Shown in pieces: positions 55,865-64,000 of a stretch of DNA of 64,000 nucleotides. Every line of letters begins with the position of its first letter. Positions within the stretch are counted from its first letter, which is position 1. Under the pieces are notes generated by a model. It was not told the origin of the DNA, searched no databases, and saw only the letters and a program-made list of their open reading frames with translations. The position numbers and the translations under genes are program-made. The stretch is from Isoetes taiwanensis (Eukaryota; Streptophyta; Lycopodiopsida; Isoetales; Isoetaceae), in assembly GCA_021234155.1 (NCBI GenBank), contig JAJEKV010000224.1:434001-498000 (forward strand), given 5' to 3'.

Positions 55865-56440
55865 ACTTCAAACTGCAGTGCGCTTTGAACTCTGGTGCTT
55901 TCGAACTACTGCTCGCTTTTACGTCGAGCTTTTTCGCTATCTCTGCTTCGAGCTTTTCTACTCTGCTTTCGAGCTTTTTCGGCTATCTGCTTTTCGATCT
56001 ATCTATCTACTTCATTACTATTCGAGCTTTTCGGCTTTCTCGCTTTTCGAGCTTTTCGGCTATCTGCGGATAGCTTTTATATCTGCTTTCGAGCTTTTCT
56101 GGCTATCTATCTGCTTCAATCTGGCTATCTAGACACTTCAATCTGCTTCAATCCCAAATTCTATTTGCTTCTCGGCTTCTATCTGCATCAATCTCGACTT
56201 TTCGACTTCTATCTTCTTTAAACTCGGCTTCTATATGCTTTAAACTCGGCTTTTCGAGCTTAGGGTTTTCGGCTCAAAGTTGTTTTCGGCTCCAAGGTTT
56301 GTAGGCGAGAATTCTCCAAGGTTTTTCGGCTCTGTACAATCTCGACTTTGAATAACTTTGGTTTTTGTGTTAAAGCTACTCGGCTTCTAAATTTTGCTAT
56401 TACTTTGGTTTTCGATCTTTTGGTTTCGGCTCGAAGTCAA
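55865..56440 (+). repeat. Degenerate tandem repeat, unit about 22 bp
   Basis: Built from TTCGAGCTTTTCGGCTATCTGC-like units, later changing to CTTCAATCTGC and CTCGGCTTCTATxTGC units. The three long open frames over it are by-products of a period not interrupted by stop codons. Confidence 0.65.
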
Positions 56441-56599
56441 AGGCTCAATTCTCGGGTACAGAACACAAATAGGTTAGTATCTCTCATTCTTTTAGTTATT
56501 TTACAGAAAGCATGTTATTTACTTTTACATGCATCAGTATATTTACCACAGTTAATTTAATCAGTTAATCAGTTACTTTTACATGAATCAGAATATCCT

Positions 56600-56905
56600 G
56601 CTCTATGATCTTGTTCTGTGATCTTGCCTATATGATCTGCTCTTATTCTATTTCACTAGCTCTTCCTCTATCTGTTTCTAATTAATGATCTAAAATAATG
56701 AAGTTATTCTATTTCACGAGCTCTTCCTCTATCTGTTCTAATTAATGATCTGAAATAATGAAGTAAATAATGATCATAGATCATATCTGCTCTATGATCT
56801 TGCTCTATGATCTATGATCTATGATCATAGATCATAGATCTTCACTAGCTCTTCCTCTATCTGCTCTAAATAATGAACTAAAACAATGAACTAAACAATG
56901 AACTA
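56600..56905. repeat. About 60-bp tandem repeats with a perfect 32-bp palindrome
   Basis: Units containing agctcttcctctatctg..ctaa-taatga recur at about 56660, 56720 and 56850. Between the second and third units, (CTATGAT)n runs form a perfect 32-bp palindrome at 56809-56840 (GATCTATGATC repeated inwards). Confidence 0.65.
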
Positions 56906-57161
56906 TGGCTTTATATTTTGAATTACATTACGCATTACGCATTATGCATTTTGTTAGAATAATATGTTGGAATGGGAGAAATCGCGCTTGGCGCATTTCT
57001 ATTTTGGGATTCGTTTTCCACTAGGTTAATCAAATCGCGCCCGGTAGCGTTTTAGTTGGCATTTCAATTTCATACGGCTCTATACAAATCGCGCCCGGCG
57101 TGTGAAATAGATGCGTGCTAATTACTTTCTCTCGTTCTAGTGCCATGGATTTTCCTTATGC

Positions 57162-57524
57162 ATGGACCTTTGGCTGGTTCAAATACCTTTGGCTGGTTCT
57201 AGTTCCACGGGCGACCATCAACTCTGGACCATGTACAAGATATTACTTGAGTGTCTTTGTTCAAAGCGTTCAAAGAGAGTTGGAGAATCCATTAGGCGAC
57301 TGTATCGGGGGCCATGGGTACACTTCCATCGCATCTATGGACATATCGGACTCCTCATGCTCTTAGTAAGGCTCATGCCAACAAATAAGTACAAGGATTT
57401 GATTTATAGTATCGGGGATCGATACAACACTACGGTTTGGAGACTTCGACATCCGCGAGGGAAGATGAGGATCTGTCATATCGGGGTGGTTCAGGTGGGA
57501 CTTCTTGCGGGATTAGGCGGATGA
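57162..57524 (+). CDS. Unknown open frame, possible exon
   Basis: A 120-codon frame with moderately protein-like text (YKILLECLCSKRSKRVGESI, then LLMLLVRLMPTNKYKDLIYS). The alternative frame from 57115 is also open for 83 codons. It sits between two palindrome sites and upstream of the block at 59.3 kb, so it may be an exon of the same locus. Not recognised. Confidence 0.25.
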   Translation: MDLWLVQIPLAGSSSTGDHQLWTMYKILLECLCSKRSKRVGESIRRLYRGPWVHFHRIYGHIGLLMLLVRLMPTNKYKDLIYSIGDRYNTTVWRLRHPRGKMRICHIGVVQVGLLAGLGG

Positions 57525-57736
57525 AGTGGGCTGTGTGACATATTGTAGAGATAGAAAGAATTGGCGCGCTGGCGCATTTTTGAGAAGAAGAAATGTACAT
57601 AACTTTTTGGAATATGAATACAAACTTCGGCGCTGGCGCAATTTGCACTATACTTTTACGTCATTAGTTTATTATTTTTTTTTTATATGCAATGTCGAAA
57701 ACATTGAATCTGTGATGCCCTCGGCCCCGGTATGAC

Positions 57737-57786
57737 CAACCCCAAGAAACTACATATTTTCATTAATGTGTAGTTTCATGGGGTTG
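57737..57786. repeat. 50-bp hairpin
   Basis: Arms of 18 bp (CAACCCCAAGAAACTACA against an inverted copy with one mismatch) around a 14-nt loop. Confidence 0.6.
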
Positions 57787-58659
57787 ATAAAACTGGCTAA
57801 AGACATCATCAAAAAATTCAAAGTTCACAACATCACTTTCTATGAGATGATATGATATATTCTTTTTTTTTTGAATATCCAAATATACATACCTTTTCAG
57901 GGCGTTCTTTTGGCCATGCTACAAATGTGCCCACACTTTCCTCACCAAGTATCATGCCATAGGGATGTCTTCTTGGAAGAGCCTCATCTTCATAATTGCG
58001 GTTTATAATGGAAATCTTCTGAATTTGTTTCCAAGAGGAACACCATGACACATAGAATTTGGATTCGGATCTTGATTTTACATAAGCCTACTTTCGGCTT
58101 CAAGTTTCTTTGTTAAAGATAGCATTCTTCTCGAAAGCGATAAAGAACCGAATTCATTGGAAAAAATAGAGGGCGAAAAATAGAGAACAAGAGAATGCAT
58201 TTGGAATGGAATCACACTCACCATAGTTAGCGGAGATCGAATGGGATTGAAGGCTCGTCGTCGAATGGGATTGTAGGCGCTTTCGATAGAAAGATTGTTC
58301 TTGAAGCTCGATAGAAGGAATGTTCTTGGGTGCTCTGAAAGTAGGAATGATCTTGGGCTCGATAGTAGGAATGAAGGAATGATCTTGGAAGCTCACGATA
58401 GTAGGTGGCGATTAGGTGGTAGTAGATTGCCACATATCGTTTCTTGAAATTAATAATTAATGGTTCTTGAAATTGCACTAAAAAGAAAAACACAATTTTA
58501 AATTTGTAAATGGGCCGGGCCAGGCGGTTAATTAAAGCGGTATAAATTTAAAAGGGCGAATTTGAATTCACGGTTTTAAATCGGCGGCCAAGATTATGAG
58601 CGCATACATATAAGTTTAAACCAAAATCCAGTCTCATACTATCGCACTTGCGGTTCAAT

Positions 58660-58800
58660 GGCGTCTAGAGGATCATGGCGGCTGGCGGCGACTGCAGTAT
58701 TTGGTAGAGGTGGCGACAGTCCAAAGCACAAATGCAAAGCACGGAGGCTGCTTTGAACACGTGAAAGCACAAATCCAACAAAGCGCCTCGGGTAATTGAT
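58660..58800 (+). CDS. Possible first exon of the 59-63 kb locus
   Basis: An ATG at about 58660 opens MASRGSWRLAATAVFGRGGD and closes after about 33 codons. It is the first ATG after an AT-rich, noncoding stretch and precedes the coding blocks on the same strand. The link to them is inference. Confidence 0.2.
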
Positions 58801-59345
58801 GCATTTTTGTTACGTAATTGATCTCTGTGTCCCTTTTTTGTTAGGGTTTTAGGATGTTTTTACGTAATAATATAGTTATTATCAATAAAAGCATGTGTCC
58901 TCTAATGTTTGAGTTCATATGTCCCAAAAATGTATGGAAACAAATGCTTAATGTGTACTTTAATTACGTATGTCTTTGCTTGAAGCTTGTATACTTAATT
59001 TGAGCGATTATTCGGTAGCTAGTTGTGTTTTTATAGTTAGTTGTGTCCTCGATGAAGATTCAACTCTTTAAGTTGCATTTTTATAGTTAGTTGTGTCTGA
59101 GCATTTTGATTCGGACAAAGCGCCCTGGCCTTGATTTAATTAGGCATTACATTAGTTTCTTTATCTTCGGGTCACTTCTAAAAGCAGCGCCAAAGCGGCG
59201 TATTTGTTACATTTTATTTGGGACAAAAGCGGCGCTGGCTCGACCCCAATAAACTAAATGAACTTCTTTGTGCATTCATTTTCAAATCGCGCCAAAGCGT
59301 TTTGTTGCATATGTGTCGGCGACATTTATTTGAGCATAAAAGATT

Positions 59346-60489
59346 AACCCATGTCTTTGTAATTTCACGGGATCACAAAAAGACAATCAAAGAGGAGGAC
59401 CAAGCAAAGGCGAGACCTCTGATCGAGAAAAGGCAAAGGGCGAGAAGAAGATATTCTTGTTTCTGGGACTGCGGCATGTATTGGCGTTAGAAGATACATA
59501 CGGAATAATAAAAAGGCTCAGGTAGAACCTCCATGTCGAGGAAGAAGATCTTATAGAGGAATTGAGAATGGTATGTGGAGATATTCAAAGCGGTGGGAAA
59601 GGCGGACCTCATATTCATGTCAAGGTTAAAGAGCGATCAAATGAAGAAGCGGGGAATTCTTATTACATGTGAAGTACGGGGCGATTCTTTTACGTTACGT
59701 GCTAGTTGAAGTGGGCAAAAACATAAGAAAAGCCTAAAGAAGATCAATCGATGCGGTCGCGAGCTCTTTTAAAAGGCGCTTTAAGATCGGGCGACATGGC
59801 CGATAACCTCTTCAAATTTGGTACGGGCGGTGGCGAGCCATTGACTCCTATAAGAATATGCGAGGGCTTACGGTACATTCGACGAGCCATTATACGAGGC
59901 CCTCGGGCGGTGTCTACCTACGGCGTGAAGGACAAGGAAGAAGCTAGCTCTAGAGGCGGGGAAACTACTGAAGTGGCGGCGGGCCTTACAAGTGGCGATG
60001 ACAAGGCGAGGCGGTTGGAGGCAATGAGCAAAGCGAAGAAATATATCGACAAGTATCCAGCGGGCCTCGGCTTCACACATCGATCCAGCGTGGACAGGCT
60101 TTTCAGGTCCACTAAAGCTATTTATATCAGCGAGAAGGTATGACAAGCGGCACTCCTTGGAGATATTGAACGGCATGATCGAAAATCGAGGCGGTGCCAA
60201 TACTGCCGATGTAGTGCCATACGATACGAGAACAAAAAGGTAATCATCACGGAGCAAGGCTGGAGGACTTCATCGAGAACCCGGACATACATTTTATGAT
60301 AATAGATGGCCAGCATTCAATAGAGGCCCGAAGATTCTCATCAAGAAGGCCGCGACATCTTTGGGAATCGGTTGTTCTATAAAATTTGTATTACGCCGAA
60401 GCTGCCGGTTCTGGCGGGTCAACAACACTGCCGAACTAGCGAAATAAAGCGCCTCCTAAATGACATGGGAAAAACTTTCCTATACAAAG
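59346..60489 (+). pseudogene. DGQH-containing coding block (ParB/Srx- or DGQHR-like?), frameshifted as written
   Basis: Protein text continues through five frame changes: KKTIKEEDQAKARPLIEK (about 59390), VCGDIQSGGKGGPHIHVKVK (59570-59630), KYGAILLRYVLVEVGKNIRK (59672-59731), a long frame 59751-60138 (FGTGGGEPLTPIRICEGLRY, then AKKYIDKYPAGLGFTHR), LEILNGMIENRGGANTADVV then PYDTRTKK (60153-60239), ITEQGWEDFIENPDIHFMII directly followed by DGQHSIEA (60245-60333), then LAGQQHCRTSEIKRLLNDMG to an AAG-GTAATT splice donor at 60490. DGQHS after a hydrophobic strand resembles the substrate loop of ParB/sulfiredoxin-fold or DGQHR proteins; this is a motif-level comparison only. The frame changes may be consensus errors, so the gene could be intact in the organism. 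Confidence 0.45.
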
Positions 60490-60619
60490 GTAATTCTCTT
60501 CCCACATTTTTTATTTTTCGTATTACCAAATCGCGCCCGGTAGCGATTTCATAATAGAAGGCAATGGGTTCTGGGATGGTAGGCGTTTCCGTCAAATAAG
60601 CAAATCGCGCTGGGCGATT

Positions 60620-60668
60620 TTATATTAGAATACAAGTTGAGCCCGGCGCAATTTGTATTCTAATATAA
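60620..60668. repeat. Perfect 16-bp inverted repeat in a probable intron
   Basis: TTATATTAGAATACAA (60620-60635) and its exact inverse (60653-60668) enclose 17 nt that contain a GCCCGGCGC core. Palindrome sites flank it directly on both sides (60602-60620 and 60667-60684), so the arms continue imperfectly outward. Confidence 0.7.
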
Positions 60669-60799
60669 ATCGCGCCCGGTATTCTTCGACTAGAACCATC
60701 TACTATTTCAAAACCCTTTGCTATTTTCGGCGCTGGGCGATTTGCCTTCTAAGGCAAATCGGCGTGGTGGCGATTATAAACTAAAGGATTGTTTGAATT

Positions 60800-62570
60800 C
60801 ACGATTATAAAGCTAGCGAAGTTATTCCTTGCGAGTCCCTATATAGAGCAACCGGCATGCCGGAACCGATGGATTGAATATGGGAAGCCAATGCCTACAG
60901 ACGGGCCAGTCCAAAAGCGGCTGAATTCAAGTTCTTTGGAAAGGACACTTAGTCGGACTATATATCTGAGGACAAGACCAAGAGCACGGATCAAAAAAAA
61001 AAAAAGGAGATGAAAAGGGTGATCTTTGCCGAAGAACCAAGCGTGCCCAAGGATGCACGCAAGATAGTTTTGCTTGAGATCAGGTATGGGAGAAATGGAA
61101 TGAATGCAGGGCGCCCTCGTGGAGAAAAGTTGCGATTCACAAGGAAGATTTCCTCTGTTGACACATCAATTTTTGATATCCATATACTTGAGAGATGAGG
61201 AAGGCCGGGGATTAGAAGATCAAGAACTCATCTCGGTCTTGGATAGGTTAATCGAGAAAAGGAAATCCTTTACAAGAAAACCTCGGCAACAAAGGCTATG
61301 GAATCCTTTGAAGATGCATGCGGCGACGCTGAAGAATATTAGAGTGCTCAAGAAGGCGGTTGGTGAGGAATTGCAAAGGCTTACATCGAGTGGTCGTTGT
61401 CGGAGTTAGGACTAATGCAAAAGTATAGCGTCTCCAACGACGACCTAAAAAGTATGTATTTTGGTCCAAGGACTTTGTCAAGCGGCGAGAAGTTGAAGAA
61501 GCGTTGCAAAGATCGATTGGGATTCACACAAAAAGTTGCATCCGACTTGAAGCGAAAAGTCAGCGTTGGTGAAGCGAGACCAGGAGGCGGAATCCACATT
61601 TTTTTTTATCAAGTGTCCCTTTGGTTTCAAGTGTGCCTTGCGGAAGTGGGTGAAGGTCCTCATGATATCACACTCGCCGTGCTTGATAGTGGCGCCCGGA
61701 TGGTCGCTTGAAGACTATAATCGTTCTTCAACATATGCGGTGGTTGCCGGCGAAATGCATTACACAATCGTCACTATATGTCCCTCAGGCATGTCCTATG
61801 CATATGCTCTAAGTCTTTGCAAATGACTTAGAATGCGTGAAAGTCATCGACAGGCGATCCTCATAGATGAAACCAAGGCGGTGACTTCGGCCACGACAAG
61901 TAAACTTTCTCATGTGCTTATTATTATGATAGCCATTATGGATGATAAGGAATATGAAAGGCTTAAGGGAAAAGCGGATGGAGAAACTAGCATGGCGGTG
62001 CTATCGGTTAGATGAGCGCATCTGCGAAAGCGTCTTCTATGCGGAGCAAGAAGACAGGGGGAAATTTGTCAAGGTCGTGGAAGAGTTAGAGGAGGAAGAG
62101 GAGGATGAGGAAGAAAGCGAGGGCGACCCGGTTCTTGTGGGCCACATTAAGTATGAGCTCCTAACTTCACATAAGGGGAAGCTAAACAAAACGGGTTCTC
62201 TATGGATCTTTCGGTATCTCATTGAAGCATTTTGTCCATTGGGAACAACTTCTTTGGGAACTTCCGTTGGAGGTTACATCGGTAGAAGCTTTGAAGTTAG
62301 CAAGGAAATGCGGGCGTCGTCTCCGATGATCGGCGAAATTTTTGGACCTCTTCTTTGAGAAAGTACTAGAGGAAGCCCCTAGGGGACCAATCGGCGGTGC
62401 AAAAACAAAGCTTCTAGCTCTAAGGCGAAATACCTTGATTTGCTTAAGGAGCGGGAGAGTGCGAGGCGGGCATTGCGTGGCTCCAACTTCATGGATGACA
62501 TGGACGGCGCGGCGGATCTCCAAGTACCTATCGACATGCTGTGAACATTCTTGGCCTTGAAAATATAGAC
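60800..62570 (+). pseudogene. Middle coding blocks of the 59-63 kb locus
   Basis: Protein-like blocks occur in changing frames: YGKPMPTDGPVQKRLNSSSL (about 60880), KDARKIVLLEIRYGRNGM (about 61045), LEDQELISVLDRLIEKRKSF (about 61210), SVSNDDLKSMYFGPRTLSSG (about 61425), FIKCPFGFKCALRKWVKVL (about 61610), VVAGEMHYTIVTICPSGMSY (about 61750), an acidic Glu-rich run (about 62080-62130) then VLVGHIKYELLTSHKGKL, and HFVHWEQLLWELPLEVTSVE (about 62230-62285). Their order on one strand and spacing suggest one long protein with the flanking blocks. I do not recognise the family. Confidence 0.4.
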
Positions 62571-62997
62571 CCGGTATGACAATGCCAAGGATGATGATAA
62601 TAACAATCTTGATGATGAAGCGGACTCCAAATCGATAACACTAGCGGGTTAGCGTAAAAGTAATGAACTATCAAGCGTAGTTCACACTATCTGAGATCTC
62701 AAGCGATGTGGTTGGTGCTTCTAGCGAGACCGGAGGCAAGTCGAGAATAAAGATGCAAGGGATGAAGAGAACACGGGGAATGATGAAGGCGAAAGGTATC
62801 GTGACAATATTCCTTTTTTGATATCCATGCATTTTTTCAAACTAGAAGCTTATAGAAATCGGCGCTGGTAGCGATTTGGAATTTCCTAGAGCATACTTTT
62901 GAATTATGTTGACATGCATCATTCATGAAATGGCGCTGGCGTTTTATTTTCCATTTCTTTCATCTCATCGTTATTGTTCTCCTTACGAAATGATTTG

Positions 62998-63560
62998 GCT
63001 TCCCCAAAAAAGTCTTTGGTCTTTGATTTGAATGGTGTGCTATGTAGAGCGTTACCTAAAACAGCGTTTGAAAAGTCATGGTATCGCCAACAACCATTTG
63101 AGACACGTACCAAATATGTTTACCAGCGCCCTTATCGAAGGAGATGTTGGACCGGGCCTTGATCTGTTTTCGTTGTGCAATTTGGTCATCCATGGAGCAT
63201 AGAAATATCGAGGATGTTTTGAAAGTAGTGCACGAGCTAAATAGAAATTGGGCGTCCATGCGGGATCAAAGCAAATGTGCTTCATTCACAAACCCTAAAG
63301 AGCAGAAGCGGGTAAAAGATATTTGTGAAATGCTTGCGCAACATGATGGATGCCCTAGGTGTTGAGGATAAGGAAGGCATAATCATTGTGGATGATGGCG
63401 CTCTAAAGTGTTGCTTCAATCGTCCACGGTCATTGAATCCGCCATCCTATCATCCTCAAGATTTTGACAAAGATGACTTCTGCCCGGCTTTGTTAGTGTC
63501 ACGCAAAGAAATAGCCGGAAAAAGCGGTCGAAGAGATACACACACTATACCCACACCTTG
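62998..63560 (+). pseudogene. HAD/FCP1-like phosphatase domain, frameshifted as written
   Basis: HAD-superfamily phosphatases of the FCP1/NIF type dephosphorylate serine or threonine through an aspartyl phosphate. Seen: KSLVFDLNGVLC (nucleophile motif DLNGV, 63025-63039; the usual second Asp is Asn), AIWSSMEHRN (motif II Ser, 63180-63209) and IIVDDGALKCCFNRP (acidic motif VDD, 63382-63426) followed by NPPSYHP. The order and spacing match plant NIF domains, in a short version. Frames change twice, near 63120-63144 and 63325-63350, each where a CTG codon would restore the frame. DLNG instead of DxDx also occurs in natural plant homologues, so inactivity cannot be concluded. It could be the C-terminal domain of the DGQH-containing protein or a separate gene. 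Confidence 0.55.
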
Positions 63561-64000
63561 ATCGGACGGAAATTGTGGCGGGGAACTTGAGAAAATCGTC
63601 CTAGAAAGGGAACTTTTTGATATATATGTATACGGGAAATACACTTTCCAAAAAGTTTTGAATATGAAATATACTTTATCTGAAAGGTTTTGAATATATA
63701 TTGTGTTCTTTTATCAGCATTATTGGTTACGTGTGCGTATTATTTTTTATATTATGTATGCGGTTTGTTATACTTGCAATAATTTGTAAGTATATCATCA
63801 ATAATTTTGGTGTGTATAAATAGGTATGCATGAAATAGCCCCTGAATCGGCGGTCTCCGCCTTCTCCTTGTTATTATGGCACATTCTATTACGCAAGATG
63901 AACCATGCGGACCTCTGCGGTGCATGAAACTAGAAATAGAACTTGGGGCTGGCTTGATGTCGTTGCTATGAATCTGTCCGCTTCTATCCTGATCCCTTTG
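63561..64000. other. Downstream AT-rich region to the window edge
   Basis: No gene recognised. The last about 160 bp are GC-richer and may belong to a further exon outside the window. Confidence 0.3.

Larger units (their letters stand above)
56978..62946. repeat. Dispersed short CpG-rich near-palindromes (about 16 sites)
   Basis: Sites of about 16-23 bp with outer arms AAATCGC and GCGATTT (or close variants) around a CpG-rich centre (GCCCGGTA, GCTGG, GCCAAA and similar). Best examples: 60529-60549 (AAATCGC..GCGATTT), 60602-60620, 62856-62877, 57032-57053, 59284-59303. Others lie at about 56978, 57086, 57561, 57628, 59172, 59226, 60639, 60667, 60727, 60757 and 62928. Those between 60.5 and 60.8 kb and at 62.86-62.95 kb lie in likely introns (after the donor at 60490, and just before the phosphatase block). 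I noticed no comparable cluster elsewhere in the window. Confidence 0.6.

Noticed and set aside
55861-56221. Three overlapping frames of 70-108 codons that look like a Phe/Ser-rich protein
   Set aside because: They are translations of the 22-bp TTCGAGCTTTTCGGC-type repeat.
56978-62946. CRISPR-like array
   Set aside because: The near-palindromes are irregularly spaced by tens to thousands of bases, vary in length and occur in plant DNA; no spacer regularity or cas gene.

Overview
The window reads as nuclear DNA of a land plant with a large, transposon-rich genome. The evidence is an A-type (CYP71-clan) cytochrome P450 with the usual single intron before the I-helix, a UDP-glycosyltransferase relic, Helitron-type termini, a PIF/Harbinger-like MITE and several non-LTR retrotransposons. 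Gene density is very low. Some broken protein genes look like families I associate with seed-free plants, but that is an impression and I do not assign a species.

Layout. 1-4.7 kb: AT-rich DNA with Helitron-like 3' ends. 4.7-6.7 kb: a minus-strand two-exon gene (UBL-like N-terminus, two C2H2 fingers, AT-hook, PCNA-binding-type peptide) cut off in exon 2 by a Helitron-like terminus. 8.4-25.8 kb: a direct tandem duplication of about 8.7 kb. Each unit carries Helitron-like termini, about 3 kb of unassigned AT-rich DNA and one GC-rich LINE on the minus strand; the right-hand LINE continues to its 5' region near 26.03 kb. 26-39 kb: relic territory, with tRNA-like SINE heads, a degenerate tandem array, a P450 5' relic, a broken unknown ORF, homopurine tracts, four LINE 3' remnants and a 193-bp MITE. 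39.4-41.5 kb: a fold-back element followed by the P450 gene, the only near-complete conventional enzyme gene. 42-52 kb: fold-back elements, an L1-type ORF2 remnant, two more LINE fragments and a UGT relic. 52.3-55.3 kb: a broken minus-strand gene of a large transposon-like protein family. 55.3-57 kb: low-complexity and tandem repeats. 57-63.6 kb: a plus-strand series of broken coding blocks, including a DGQH-containing block and a HAD/FCP1-like phosphatase block, interspersed with short near-palindromes of the type AAATCGC...GCGATTT.

Main points. (1) The tandem duplication joins a unique left flank to the interior of a LINE with only a few filler bases, so it looks like a simple end-joining duplication. 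(2) Many differences between the two copies, and the frameshifts in the 63-kb phosphatase, sit at CTG/CAG trinucleotides. This suggests systematic consensus error at CHG sites, so the broken status of several genes is provisional. (3) LINE 3' ends share a conserved 3' UTR, but their tails are different microsatellites (CCTT, TATTC, TTATC, CAATT). One 59-bp insertion is flanked by 44-bp target duplications. (4) Helitron-like 3' hairpins show paired base changes.

I found no rRNA, intact tRNA or CRISPR array. All calls were made by eye, without database searches.
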